This document shows, one piece after another, positions 41,920-51,016 of a stretch of DNA of 64,000 nt. The stretch is from positions 1 through 64,000 of the forward strand of contig JAKBLM010000004.1 in NCBI GenBank assembly GCA_021832085.1. The letters are read 5' to 3'. This stretch comes from Acidobacteriota bacterium. Lineage in GTDB: Bacteria > Acidobacteriota > Terriglobia > Acidiferrales > UBA7541. A program made the translations under genes and the position numbers. Under the pieces are notes generated by a model. It had not been told where the DNA came from. It saw nothing but the letters and a program-made list of their open reading frames with translations, and did no database searches. The stretch's first letter is position 1. Every line of letters begins with the position of its first letter.

Positions 41920-43527
41920 TCAAAGCTTCCCAACCGTGTCGGTACCGCTCACATGGACGGCAGTGGCAAATCGGATGGCGGGAATGGCGCGGAGCTCGGC
42001 GAGTACCGCGGGAGGCACAGGCTGATCGAGGTTCACCAGCCCGATGGCCTCGGCGAGTTCGGGGCGGCGGCCCAGGGCGAAGTTGGCGATATTGATGCCG
42101 TGGCTGCCGAGCAGCGTGCCCAATTTGCCGATCACTCCGGGCACGTCCTGGTTGCGCATGAACAGGATCGTGCCGCGAAGCGGCGCTTCGATATCGATAT
42201 CATCGATGCCGAGGAGCCACTGGCCGCCTTGCAGGCCAGCCATGCCAAGCACCGAGGCGGAGCCGGCATCGGTGCGCAGCGCGACGCCGAGCGTGTGGGA
42301 AAACGCGGCGCGGCGCAGGCTGCGCACCTCGACGACTTCGATCCTGCGCTCGGCCGCCAGAGCGCCGGCGTTGATCAAGTTGACCCGTTCGGAAAGCGAA
42401 CGACGCAGAAGCCCGGCCAGCACCGCGTTTCTGACCAGGTACGTGTTGAATTCGGCGAGCGCTCCGTCGTAGCTGATGCGAACCTGCTCGATCCGCTCGC
42501 CGGCGATTTGCGCGAGAAAAGAGCCGAGCTTTTCGCCCAGCTCGATATAGGGAGCAATGTGCCGCTGCTGCTCGGGCAACAACGCCGGCAGATTGACGGC
42601 GTTGCGTGGCACGCCGGCCTGCAGGTAGTCGCGGACCTGTTCGGCAAGCGTGACGCCGATGACTTCCTGTGCCTCGGCTGTGGAACCGGCAATATGAGGC
42701 GTCGCAATGACCCTCGTATGCCCGACGAGCGTCGACTTTCCCGGTGGCTCGGGGTCGAAGACATCGAGGGCAGCGGCCGCGACGTGGCCGCTTTCGAGCG
42801 CGGCGAGCAAGGCCGTTCCATCGAGCACCTCGCCGCGGGCACAGTTGACAACACGCACGCCGGGGCGAGTGAGTGCCAAGGCGCGGGCATCGATCATGCC
42901 ACGCGTTTCGTCGGTGAGCGAGCAATGGAGAGTGAGGAAATCGCACGACGCGAGCAGTTCTTCGAAACCGGTGAGACGCACGCCGCGCTCAGCCGCCAGG
43001 CGCGGGGAAACGTACGGATCGTAGGCGATCACCTTCATCTGGTAGCCCTGCGCCAGCCGGGCCACCGCCGAGCCCACCCTGCCCAGCCCGACGATGCCGA
43101 GCGTCTTGCCGCGCAGTTCGCTGCCGGTGAGCTTTTTCTTTTCCCACAAACCCCGCTTCATGGAAGCGTTGGCAGCCAGCATGTGGCGGGCCAGCATGCC
43201 CAGGAAGGCGAAGGTATGCTCGGCCACACTGACGGCGTTGCCGCCGGGTGTATTCATCACCACGATTCCCTGGCGAGTGGCTGCCTCCAGATCGACGTTG
43301 TCGACGCCGGCGCCGGCGCGGCCGACAACGCGTAGCCGTTTCGCTCCTGCCAGCAGTTCCGCGGTTATCCGAGTGACCGTGCGGATGAGCAGCGCGTCGG
43401 CGTCGACAATGGCCTCGGCAACCGGAATTTTGGTCCCCACCAGATTGACGATCTGCCAGGAGGGATCGGCAGCTTGCAGGATTTCAGTTGTGCGCGGAGA
43501 AACGTTTTCGGCAATCACGATTTTCAT
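41920..43527 (-). CDS. serA: D-3-phosphoglycerate dehydrogenase
   Basis: 535 residues, the long form with an intervening ASB domain and a C-terminal ACT domain. It oxidises 3-phosphoglycerate in serine synthesis. The NAD motif is GIVGLGRVGSAVARLAQGY. Catalytic residues occur in NCARGEVLD (Arg), FDPEPPGK (Glu) and TPHIAGSTAEAQ (His). The C-terminal ACT domain reads GTILFMRNQDVPGVIGKLGTLL and is the expected site of serine feedback. The start MKIVIAENVSPRTTEIL matches the family. It is the only serine gene here; folK lies about 105 nt upstream on the same strand. Confidence 0.96.
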   Translation of the reverse strand: MKIVIAENVSPRTTEILQAADPSWQIVNLVGTKIPVAEAIVDADALLIRTVTRITAELLAGAKRLRVVGRAGAGVDNVDLEAATRQGIVVMNTPGGNAVSVAEHTFAFLGMLARHMLAANASMKRGLWEKKKLTGSELRGKTLGIVGLGRVGSAVARLAQGYQMKVIAYDPYVSPRLAAERGVRLTGFEELLASCDFLTLHCSLTDETRGMIDARALALTRPGVRVVNCARGEVLDGTALLAALESGHVAAAALDVFDPEPPGKSTLVGHTRVIATPHIAGSTAEAQEVIGVTLAEQVRDYLQAGVPRNAVNLPALLPEQQRHIAPYIELGEKLGSFLAQIAGERIEQVRISYDGALAEFNTYLVRNAVLAGLLRRSLSERVNLINAGALAAERRIEVVEVRSLRRAAFSHTLGVALRTDAGSASVLGMAGLQGGQWLLGIDDIDIEAPLRGTILFMRNQDVPGVIGKLGTLLGSHGINIANFALGRRPELAEAIGLVNLDQPVPPAVLAELRAIPAIRFATAVHVSGTDTVGKL

Positions 43528-43632
43528 TTCGGCACCGACGGGATCCTTCCTTGTGGTGAATTCTTGTTGGCTCTATTGTCTCTGAATTTGGCGGATTGCG
43601 GGAACCCTTGAGGCGAGGGCCTCGCCAGCGGG

Positions 43633-44145
43633 TCAGTCGGCCTCGGCTTCCCGGGGGCGCCAGCGCCGAACCGCGCTCCGGTCCCGTGTGGCCGCCAGCA
43701 TTTCGGCCACGCTCAGCTGCAGCAGCGGATGGCGCAAGCCGGGGGCAATTTCGTTCAGGGGAACGAGGACAAAGCGTCGCTCGGCCAGTCGCGGATGAGG
43801 GATGACGAGCTCGGGCAGGCGGACAACGCTCGAACCGTAGAAAAGAATGTCGATGTCGATCGAGCGCGGGCCGAGCCGCACCATGCGACGACGGCCCAGC
43901 GCCCACTCCAGCCGTTGCACCTGCCGTAGCAGTTCGAGTGGAAGACAAGTGGCTTCCGCCTCGAGCGCGCAATTGAGGAACTGCCGTTGCTCGATTCCTC
44001 CCACCGGCTCGGTGAGATAGAGCGATGACTGGCGGCGCGGACGAATCCCCGTCGAGCGCAGTGCCTCCACGGCGCGCGCCAACTGCCGGGCGCGATTGCC
44101 CACATTCGAGCCAAGCGAAAAATAGACGATCCTGGAAGCGCTCAT
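43633..44145 (-). CDS. folK: 6-hydroxymethyl-7,8-dihydropterin pyrophosphokinase
   Basis: 170 residues. HPPK transfers pyrophosphate from ATP to the pterin in folate synthesis. The opening VYFSLGSNVGNRARQLARA, the middle EPVGGIEQRQFLNCALEAE, and the signature GPRSIDIDILFYG with IPHPRLAERRFVLVPLNEIAP are all present. The C-terminal 25 residues are Arg-rich and beyond the core domain. folP and folB are not adjacent. Confidence 0.95.
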   Translation of the reverse strand: MSASRIVYFSLGSNVGNRARQLARAVEALRSTGIRPRRQSSLYLTEPVGGIEQRQFLNCALEAEATCLPLELLRQVQRLEWALGRRRMVRLGPRSIDIDILFYGSSVVRLPELVIPHPRLAERRFVLVPLNEIAPGLRHPLLQLSVAEMLAATRDRSAVRRWRPREAEAD

Positions 44146-44239
44146 CGAGGAATCTTCGTTCCGATCCTCACTGAAAAATCGGCTCCAGCCGAGGAATGAT
44201 GCGCCGCCCCGCTGGAGTGTTCGCGCGGAAGGCCGCTGA

Positions 44240-45265
44240 TCAAAACATGCGGCTCTGGCCCTGACGAGGCTCGCGGTTGAAATACCGGTAGGCGCCGGGA
44301 GTGGCGACGCGACCGCGGGGCGTGCGGTCGAGCAGGCCGAGCTGCATCAAATAAGGCTCGTAAATCTCCTCGATCGCATCCTCTTCCTCGCCGAGCGAGG
44401 CGGCAATGGTGTTGAGGCCGACCGGGCCGCCGTCGTACTTGTCGATGATGGTGCTCAACAGGTTGCGATCGACTTCGTCGAGGCCCTGTTCGTCGACGCC
44501 GAGCATCCTGAGCGCCTCGCGCGCGACGTCGCGGGTGACGTGGCCGTCGGCCCGAACCTGGGCAAAATCACGAACACGGCGCAGCAGCCGGTTGCCCACG
44601 CGGGGTGTGCCGCGACTACGATGAGCGATCTCTTCGGCACCGCCATCGTCGATCGAAATTTCCAGGATCGAGGCCGAGCGGGTGACGATCGTCTTCATTT
44701 CATCCGGCGTATAGAAGTCGAGGCGGTGCACGATGCCGAAGCGCGAGCGGAGCGGCGCGGTTAGCAAGCCGGCGCGCGTGGTGGCTCCGACCAAAGTGAA
44801 GCGGTTTAGCCGAAAAGGGTGCACGCGGGCACCGGGACCCTGACCGATGATCAGGTCGATCCGGAAATCCTCCATGGCCGGATAGAGGATCTCCTCGAGC
44901 GCCGGCAGCAAGCGGTGGATTTCATCGAGAAAGAGAACCTCGCTCTTATCGAGCGCGGTGAGGATCGCGGTCAGGTCGCCTTTCTTCTCGAGCAGCGGGC
45001 CGGAGCTGAATTTGATCGGGACGCCCAGTTCGTTGGCGAGGATCTGGGCAAGCGTGGTCTTGCCAAGCCCCGGCGGCCCGAAAAGCAGAACGTGATCGAG
45101 CGCTTCGCCGCGCGAACGAGCGGCCTGCACGGCAATTTCCAGGTTTTCCTTCACCCGCGACTGGCCAACGAACTCGGAGAGACTGTGCGGCCGCACGCTA
45201 GCTTCGACGCGGGCGTCTTCTTCGTGCACGTGGCCGGAAACGAGGCGCTGGCGCGGACTTTCCAC
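44240..45265 (-). CDS. ruvB: Holliday junction branch migration helicase RuvB
   Basis: 341 residues. Walker A is [13 protein letters not shown], Walker B is [10 protein letters not shown], sensor 1 is [20 protein letters not shown], and the C-terminal winged helix includes [19 protein letters not shown] and [20 protein letters not shown]. RuvB is the hexameric motor that drives branch migration with RuvA. It starts 3 nt after ruvA. ruvC is not in the window. Confidence 0.97.
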   Translation of the reverse strand: MESPRQRLVSGHVHEEDARVEASVRPHSLSEFVGQSRVKENLEIAVQAARSRGEALDHVLLFGPPGLGKTTLAQILANELGVPIKFSSGPLLEKKGDLTAILTALDKSEVLFLDEIHRLLPALEEILYPAMEDFRIDLIIGQGPGARVHPFRLNRFTLVGATTRAGLLTAPLRSRFGIVHRLDFYTPDEMKTIVTRSASILEISIDDGGAEEIAHRSRGTPRVGNRLLRRVRDFAQVRADGHVTRDVAREALRMLGVDEQGLDEVDRNLLSTIIDKYDGGPVGLNTIAASLGEEEDAIEEIYEPYLMQLGLLDRTPRGRVATPGAYRYFNREPRQGQSRMF

Positions 45266-45268
45266 CGA

Positions 45269-45892
45269 TCAACCTTTCACTCGCGCGCGCGGTCCCAACC
45301 GCGATGCCGCGGAAAGCTCGGCGACCGCCGCGCGAAATAGCAGTTCGAAACCGGCGCCGGGATGGGCACGCAATGTCCGGGAGAGCACTTCGTCGATCTC
45401 GCGCTGTTCGTAACCGAGATTGGCGAGCGCCGAGGCGACATCGGCTCCGGGCCCACCGGCCGGAACCGCCGTAGGGCCCTCGGGGACCAGCTCAGCCAGC
45501 CGGTCGCGGAGGTCGATCATGATGCGCTCGGCGGTTTTCTTCCCAATGCCGGGAATGGTCACAAGCCTCGCAGTGTCGCCTCCGCCGATGGCGGCGAGCA
45601 GTTCGTCGACAGGCCTTCCGGAGAGAATCTTGAGTGCGAGGGCCGGCCCAACGCCCGTCACGGTGATCAGCATTTCGAACAGCTGACGCTCCCGCGCGGT
45701 GAGGAACCCGTAGAGCTGCAATTGGTCTTCGCGCAAGTGCGTGTGCACGAGCAAGACCACCGGCTCGTTCAGCGCGCCGAGTGCGGCGAAGGTCGAGAGG
45801 GGCACCAACAGCTGGTAGCCCACACCGCCGACATCCACGATCACCTGGTTCGGCTGCTTTTCAACCAGCGTTCCGGAAAGGCGTCCAATCAT
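45269..45892 (-). CDS. ruvA: Holliday junction DNA-binding protein RuvA
   Basis: 207 residues. Domain I is an OB fold (MIGRLSGTLVEKQPNQVIVDVGGVGYQLLVP, split at the turn). Domain II has two helix-hairpin-helix motifs, ITVTGVGPALALKIL and TIPGIGKKTAERIMIDLRDR. Domain III (YEQREIDEVLSRTL) contacts RuvB. It clamps the four-way junction. It is the first gene of a two-gene ruvAB operon. Confidence 0.97.
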   Translation of the reverse strand: MIGRLSGTLVEKQPNQVIVDVGGVGYQLLVPLSTFAALGALNEPVVLLVHTHLREDQLQLYGFLTARERQLFEMLITVTGVGPALALKILSGRPVDELLAAIGGGDTARLVTIPGIGKKTAERIMIDLRDRLAELVPEGPTAVPAGGPGADVASALANLGYEQREIDEVLSRTLRAHPGAGFELLFRAAVAELSAASRLGPRARVKG

Positions 45893-45978
45893 TCGCCGCG
45901 ATTATTCGTCATGCGTCTCCGGCTGTCAACGCAGCACGACACGCCGCCCGGCTGCGGGGTCCGGTTGCGCCGAAGGGA

Positions 45979-46776
45979 TCAGGGGCGGTCGTTCAGACTG
46001 CGGAGCGCCTCGGCGAGCAGCACCTCGAGCTGCCGCCGGTCGCGCGGCGTTTCCTCCTCGGCGGGCGATTCGGCGGTACGCGCGCGGGTTGGAGCGTCGG
46101 CGGTGCCCTTGCAAGGGCGATTGCGCGAGGCCAGAAGCCGTTCGACGTCGCGATTGGAGAGAAGCACCTGATGGCCCAGCAGTTCGGTGACCAAGGTGAC
46201 GCGGGCGATATGCTCGGTCGTTTCCATGCGGAAAAAGGCGGTCAGCAGATCGGGCCCGAAGGTCACCACGCCGTGATTGGCCAGCAGGATTGCGTTGTAC
46301 TGGGTAACAAGCGGCCTGAGGGAATCGGCCAGGTCAAGCGTGCCCGGAGTGGCATAGGGCGCCACGGGGATGAATTCCAGATCCAGGATCGATTCGGCAA
46401 GCAGCGCCTTGTCGAGCGCCATGCCGGCGGCGGCGAAGCCAGTGGCCACCGGCGGATGGGCATGACAAATGGCCCGGATGTCGGGCCGGCGGCGGTAAAT
46501 CGCCAAATGCATTTGGAGTTCAGAGGAAGGAGCGCGATGACCCTCCAGGCGGCTCCCGTCGAGATCGGTAACAACGAGGTCGGCGGGAGCCAGCATGCCC
46601 TTGCTCATGCCGGTCGGCGAAGTGAGCACCCGGTTTTCGCCGATGCGGAGGGAAAGATTTCCGTCGGTGGCGACGACGAAGGCACGCTCACAGAGCCACG
46701 CCCCCGCGACACAGAGCTCGCGGCGGTGCTCCTGTTCGTCCTTGTCCATTCCCGGCGTAATTGCCTGCAGGTTCAT
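45979..46776 (-). CDS. class II aldolase/adducin family protein
   Basis: 265 residues. The aldolase core shows VVATDGNLSLRIGENRVLTSPTGMSKG, the zinc ligands in ICHAHPPVATGFAAAG (two His) and a third His in ILLANHGVVTFGPDL. This is the L-fuculose/L-rhamnulose-phosphate aldolase fold. A C-terminal tail of roughly 55 residues rich in Arg, Glu and Ala extends beyond the fold. The ATG at 46776 is the likely start, with a purine-rich AAAAAGAG upstream; an ATG at 46749 is an alternative. The substrate is unknown. It lies about 75 nt downstream of gdhA on the same strand and may share its transcript. Confidence 0.85.
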   Translation of the reverse strand: MNLQAITPGMDKDEQEHRRELCVAGAWLCERAFVVATDGNLSLRIGENRVLTSPTGMSKGMLAPADLVVTDLDGSRLEGHRAPSSELQMHLAIYRRRPDIRAICHAHPPVATGFAAAGMALDKALLAESILDLEFIPVAPYATPGTLDLADSLRPLVTQYNAILLANHGVVTFGPDLLTAFFRMETTEHIARVTLVTELLGHQVLLSNRDVERLLASRNRPCKGTADAPTRARTAESPAEEETPRDRRQLEVLLAEALRSLNDRP

Positions 46777-46851
46777 CACGCTCTTTTTCCTGCGTCGGTC
46801 ATTGATCGACAGGCGCCCAATCCACGCCGGGAAAAGCCCCGTGCCTCTCAC

Positions 46852-48123
46852 CTAGGCGTAGATGCCGCGCAACCGCAGTGCCGAAGCGACACGGCGAATT
46901 GCGAGCATATAGGCGGCGGTGCGGTTGTTCACCTTATGGGTTTCCCGAACCTGCACCACCTCGTCGAAGCTATGTTCCATGACATCCTTGAGCCGATTGT
47001 TTACCTCGTTCTCGCGCCAGAAGAAGCCTTGGCGATCCTGCACCCATTCGAAATAGCTCACCGTGACGCCGCCAGCGTTGGCCAGGATGTCGGGCAGAAC
47101 GAAAACACCTTTTTCCTGGAGGATCGCGTCGGCGTAGGCGGTAGTGGGCCCGTTGGCGCCTTCACACAGGATCTTGCAATCGACTTGGTGTGCATTCTGA
47201 CTGGTGATCTGATTTTCCACTGCGGCCGGAACGAGCACATCACAGGACCGGAAAAGGATGTCCTGGGAGGAAGCGCGTTCGCCGCCACCGGGGAAATCGG
47301 GCAGGGGCTTGTGCTGGCCGTACACCCAATCGATCAGCTTCGGGATGTCAATTCCCTTTTCATTGTAGAGGCCACCGTGAATGTCGCTGGCACCGATGAT
47401 TTTGTAGCCGGTTTCATGCATGAGCTGCGCGGCGATCGAACCGACGTTGCCAAAGCCCTGGACAATGACGCGGCAATCGGAAGGCTTCAGGTGGAATCTT
47501 TCGAGCGCCTTATTGCAGGTAATAAGCATGCCACGGCCGGTGGCTTCGCGGCGGCCACGGGAGCCGCCGATATCGATCGGTTTGCCGGTGACCACGCCGG
47601 TGACCGTGTGCCGAAGGTGCATGGAATAGGTGTCCATCACCCAAGCCATCACCTGGGGATCGGTGCCGAGATCGGGCGCGGGAACGTCCTTTTCCGGGCC
47701 AAGCCATTCGGAAAGTTCCGCGGTATAACGACGCGTGAGCCGTTCAATCTCCGCACGGGAGAGCTTTTCCGGATCGCAGATGATTCCGCCCTTGGCTCCG
47801 CCAAAGGGAATGTCGACCACCGCGCATTTCCAGGTCATCCAGCTGGCCAGAGCACGCACCTCGTCGATGCTGACGTTGGGCGAATAGCGGATACCACCCT
47901 TGCACGGACCACGAACCAGCGAATGCTGGACGCGATAACCGATGAAAACTTCAATGTGGCCATCATCCATGACCACCGGAATATAGACTGTGATTTCTTT
48001 GTTGGGATATTTCAGGAACCGGTAGAGACCTTCTTCCAACCCCAGTTGCTTGGCCGCTATCTCAAATCTCGCTTCAGCAGACTCATAAACATTCAATTCT
48101 TCGTGTGTCGCTATGGCTGTCAT
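46852..48123 (-). CDS. gdhA: glutamate dehydrogenase (Glu/Leu/Phe/Val family)
   Basis: 423 residues. It shows the substrate-site run [18 protein letters not shown], the catalytic region [12 protein letters not shown] with the lysines, and [15 protein letters not shown]. The nucleotide motif is [15 protein letters not shown], and the C-terminal [15 protein letters not shown] closes the active site. The opening [16 protein letters not shown] is typical of the bacterial/archaeal short NAD-type enzymes. Coenzyme preference cannot be assigned. It reversibly converts glutamate to 2-oxoglutarate, linking to the citrate synthase gene nearby only by pathway. Confidence 0.93.
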   Translation of the reverse strand: MTAIATHEELNVYESAEARFEIAAKQLGLEEGLYRFLKYPNKEITVYIPVVMDDGHIEVFIGYRVQHSLVRGPCKGGIRYSPNVSIDEVRALASWMTWKCAVVDIPFGGAKGGIICDPEKLSRAEIERLTRRYTAELSEWLGPEKDVPAPDLGTDPQVMAWVMDTYSMHLRHTVTGVVTGKPIDIGGSRGRREATGRGMLITCNKALERFHLKPSDCRVIVQGFGNVGSIAAQLMHETGYKIIGASDIHGGLYNEKGIDIPKLIDWVYGQHKPLPDFPGGGERASSQDILFRSCDVLVPAAVENQITSQNAHQVDCKILCEGANGPTTAYADAILQEKGVFVLPDILANAGGVTVSYFEWVQDRQGFFWRENEVNNRLKDVMEHSFDEVVQVRETHKVNNRTAAYMLAIRRVASALRLRGIYA

Positions 48124-48284
48124 TGAAGACCCCCGAGAGTTCTCTTGAGGACTGACTCGTCATTCCTCATCTTTGCTCACCAGAAACGCACAATTATCCG
48201 ATCCCCCGGCGGACGGCCATTTTACGAAGCCCGGCGATTGCGCGCAAGATTCGGCTGCTCGACGACCCGATCCGGTCCCACGTG

Positions 48285-49277
48285 TCAACGGGCAACAAAA
48301 CGGCGAACCAACAACCCAGCCAACCGATCAGAATCGTGTCTCACGACGTCCCCCTCTTCGATCAGGTCGGCCACAGTGCAATGGTACCCCATTGCCTCAA
48401 TCCGCGCCGTATCTAGAATCACCGGGCTGGACCCCTCGGCACGGTAGCGCCGCACCAACCGCGGGGAAGGAGTCCGATTGTTGAGCACCACCTGGTCGAT
48501 CATCCCGGTCCCGAAATGGTTGACCAGTACCTGCAGGTGGTCGGCAGCGGAAAATCCGGTGGTCTCGCCCGGCTGGGTCATCAGATTGCCGATGTAAACG
48601 CGCAACGCCGCCGAGTTGCAAACGGCTTCGGCAATGCCATCGACCAGCAGGCTGGAAATCACGCTCGTGTAAAGAGAGCCCGGGCCGATCAGGATCAGGT
48701 CGGCCCGGCGAATCGCCTCCAGCACCTCCGGCAGCGGGTGCACATGGCGGGGACGGAGACGTACGCGGCGGATGGGGCAATTCGAGCGGCTGATGCGGGT
48801 TTCACCGCGCACGATACGACCGTCGTCCAGTTGCGCAACCAAACTAACCGCTTCGACCGAGGAGGGGAAAATCCGCCCGCGAATCGCCAGCACCTCCGAA
48901 GAGAGCCGAACCGCTTCGGCAAAATCCCCGGTCACGCCAGTAAGCGCGGCCAAGAACAGGTTGCCGAAACTGTGCCCTCCCAGCCCTGGCCCGCGAGGGA
49001 AACGATATTGGAAGAGCCGGCTGAGCAGGGCCTCGTCGGCGGAAAGCGCAACCATGCAATTGCGGATGTCTCCGGGCGGCAGGACATGAAAACCACGGCG
49101 CAGCCGGCCTGAGCTGCCCCCGTCGTCGGTAACGGTGACGACGGCTGCCAGGTCAGCGAGCGGCATGCGCGAAAGCGCTCCGCGGCGGCTGCCCACATAT
49201 TTCTTCAGTCCCCGAAGCAGGGAAGCGAGACCCGTTCCCCCGCCAAAGGCCACTACGCGGGCGGGAACACGCACCAC
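48285..49277 (-). CDS. yvcK: YvcK/CofD-like gluconeogenesis factor
   Basis: About 330 residues. It opens RVVAFGGGTGLASLLRGLKK, the UDP-sugar/nucleotide binding turn, and shows the family signature AAVVTVTDDGGSSGRLRR with PPGDIRNCMVALS. It continues with GHSFGNLFLAALT, LILIGPGSLYTSVISSLLV and YIGNLMTQPGETTGFSAADH. YvcK proteins bind UDP-GlcNAc and regulate carbon partitioning and cell-wall synthesis. The frame is open to 49352, where an ATG would overlap the TPR gene by 50 nt; the GTG at 49277 (or 49274) avoids this. No clear ribosome site distinguishes the two. Confidence 0.9.
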   Translation of the reverse strand: MVRVPARVVAFGGGTGLASLLRGLKKYVGSRRGALSRMPLADLAAVVTVTDDGGSSGRLRRGFHVLPPGDIRNCMVALSADEALLSRLFQYRFPRGPGLGGHSFGNLFLAALTGVTGDFAEAVRLSSEVLAIRGRIFPSSVEAVSLVAQLDDGRIVRGETRISRSNCPIRRVRLRPRHVHPLPEVLEAIRRADLILIGPGSLYTSVISSLLVDGIAEAVCNSAALRVYIGNLMTQPGETTGFSAADHLQVLVNHFGTGMIDQVVLNNRTPSPRLVRRYRAEGSSPVILDTARIEAMGYHCTVADLIEEGDVVRHDSDRLAGLLVRRFVAR

Positions 49278-49302
49278 AGCAGCGGCGCGTTCGCCCGTTT
49301 GG

Positions 49303-49968
49303 CTAGCTGATCGAGCCTTCCGGGTAGAGGAGTTCGGTGAAGCGGGGATCATCCTGGAGATAGGCAAAATCCTCGTCGTTCCGGGCCAGATACCTGTTTT
49401 CTGGCCGCAGCGCGATGGCCTGTTTCAGATTTTCCATCGCCGACTCAGTCTCGCCGGTAAGGCAATCGAGTGCCGCCAGAGCGTAAACGACATAGTCGGC
49501 TTTTGGCGACGTCTTCTGCGCCTTTTCGAGTGCGGCCCGCGCATCGTCCCAGCGTCCCAAATTCATCATCGCCACGCCGTGATGGTAATAGTCGTCCGCA
49601 GTCCGCAATGCCGGCTCGGGCACTTTCGAGCACCGCTGCTCGCAGATGCGGAAGTGCACGCCGGCGCGGTCGGCCAGTTCCTTACTTGGGCCGGCGATCA
49701 CGCGCTCAAAGGCCTGTTTGGCCTTCAGGAATTTTTGCTGCTGGAAATATCCGATGGCTTCTTCGTAAAGTTTGAGTTGCCGTTCGACGTCGGGATTTGT
49801 GACTTCCAAGGCCCCTCCCCGGGAAACCGGAGTCTCCGATAACGAGCGGTTTTTCAGTGACTTCGAAGGGGACGACCGGTCTTTAGAAGCACCGGAAGAA
49901 CGCCCTTCGCGGGCCTTGCCGGCGCGTGCCATCTCGCTGAGGTTAGCAAAAGAAGGATGAGTCGTCAA
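49303..49968 (-). CDS. tetratricopeptide-repeat protein
   Basis: 221 residues. The first 55 are Ser/Arg/Lys-rich and disordered. TPR-like helices follow: LKLYEEAIGYFQQQKFLKAKQAFERVI, YYHHGVAMMNLGRWDDARAALEKAQ and YVVYALAALDCLTGETESAMENLKQAI (each given in part). Two cysteines occur in RICEQRCSK. No signal peptide. It is directly upstream of yvcK on the same strand, so the two are probably co-transcribed. A scaffold role is likely, but the partner is unknown. Confidence 0.8.
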   Translation of the reverse strand: MTTHPSFANLSEMARAGKAREGRSSGASKDRSSPSKSLKNRSLSETPVSRGGALEVTNPDVERQLKLYEEAIGYFQQQKFLKAKQAFERVIAGPSKELADRAGVHFRICEQRCSKVPEPALRTADDYYHHGVAMMNLGRWDDARAALEKAQKTSPKADYVVYALAALDCLTGETESAMENLKQAIALRPENRYLARNDEDFAYLQDDPRFTELLYPEGSIS

Positions 49969-50063
49969 CTTTCCATCGGGCTTTATATCTTATAGAAAAG
50001 TCAAGGCTTATTCATTCTCTCTATTTCTTGACCCTTCTGTCCCTCCACATTACCCTCATCGTC

Positions 50064-50759
50064 GTGCGACCGAAGCTCGCCAACCGCTGGGATGTGACCC
50101 CGACTCAAGCGCGGCAGATTCAGCTCTCGTTGCGGGATCAGGTCGAATTGCACGACCGCCTGGGGACCTTGCGGCGTGTGGCCGGCGCGGATGTTGCCCT
50201 CGATCTGGCACGGGGACGGGCAATTGCCGGGATCGTGGTCTTCAGCTTCCCCGAACTCGAGGAACTTGAGCGCGTTTGGGCCGAAACTCCCATCACCTTC
50301 CCGTATATCCCCGGCCTGCTCAGTTTTCGCGAGATGCCGGCGATCCTGGCGGCATTCGAGCGGGTGAAGCGGGAGCCGGACCTTATCTTCTACGATGGCC
50401 ACGGCTATGCCCATCCGCGACGCTTCGGCATCGCCTGCCACCTGGGCATAATATTGGATCGGCCCACCATCGGTTGCGCAAAGTCCCGCCTGGTCGGCCA
50501 GGCGAAGGAACCAGCCAGCGAACGTGGCAACTGGACACCGCTCGAGGACAAGAGCGAACGGATTGGAGCGGTGCTGCGAACGCGGACCGGCGTGAAGCCG
50601 ATCTACATCTCGCAGGGGCACCGGATCAGCCTCGAACGTGCCGTTGATCTGGCCCTCGCCGTTTGCGACGGCTACCGCATCCCCCGCCCCACTCGCGAGG
50701 CCGATCACTTTGTCGGGGCCGTCAAGCGCGGCAGGGCAGCTGGGCGGCGCCACCCGTAA
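50064..50759 (+). CDS. nfi: endonuclease V
   Basis: About 231 residues. Endonuclease V cuts next to deoxyinosine in deaminated DNA. Family blocks: RWDVTPTQARQIQLSLRDQV, VAGADVALDLARG (first catalytic Asp), FPYIPGLLSFREMPAILAAF, the PDLIFYDGHGYAHPRRFGIA motif with catalytic Asp, and RPTIGCAKSRLVG. The usual Tyr in the wedge segment YIPG is present. A TTG at 50028 is in frame, but conservation begins only at about RWDVTP; the GTG at 50064 is therefore taken. Neither has a strong ribosome site. Confidence 0.92.
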   Translation: MRPKLANRWDVTPTQARQIQLSLRDQVELHDRLGTLRRVAGADVALDLARGRAIAGIVVFSFPELEELERVWAETPITFPYIPGLLSFREMPAILAAFERVKREPDLIFYDGHGYAHPRRFGIACHLGIILDRPTIGCAKSRLVGQAKEPASERGNWTPLEDKSERIGAVLRTRTGVKPIYISQGHRISLERAVDLALAVCDGYRIPRPTREADHFVGAVKRGRAAGRRHP

Positions 50760-50955
50760 AATCCTGCATTCGTAGGTCCCTGAGAAACAGCAGGTGGTTG
50801 TCGTCGCGACGGAGAGAGCACCTCCTGATGCCGCTACAGATGTGCGCTTTTGGCTGTGGAAATGCGGCTTTCGGAGGGGATCAGGCTGGCTACGGCTGGC
50901 GAATACCTAGCGGGACTCAGCGCCGGGAGCAAGCCCAGCCGGCGCCAGACAGAAA

Positions 50956-51004
50956 AGCCGGCGTTTCGCAAGAGTGTTCAGCTCCCCGGGCGAACCCGCC
51001 GGCT
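50956..51004 (-). terminator. candidate terminator downstream of gltA
   Basis: On the minus strand AGCCGGCG (51004-50997) pairs with CGCCGGCT (50963-50956), followed by TTTTCTGT. The loop of about 33 nt contains smaller pairings (GGG-TTCG-CCC). It starts 13 nt after the gltA stop. The large loop makes it less certain. Confidence 0.45.
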
Positions 51005-51016
51005 TCGGATACGAAG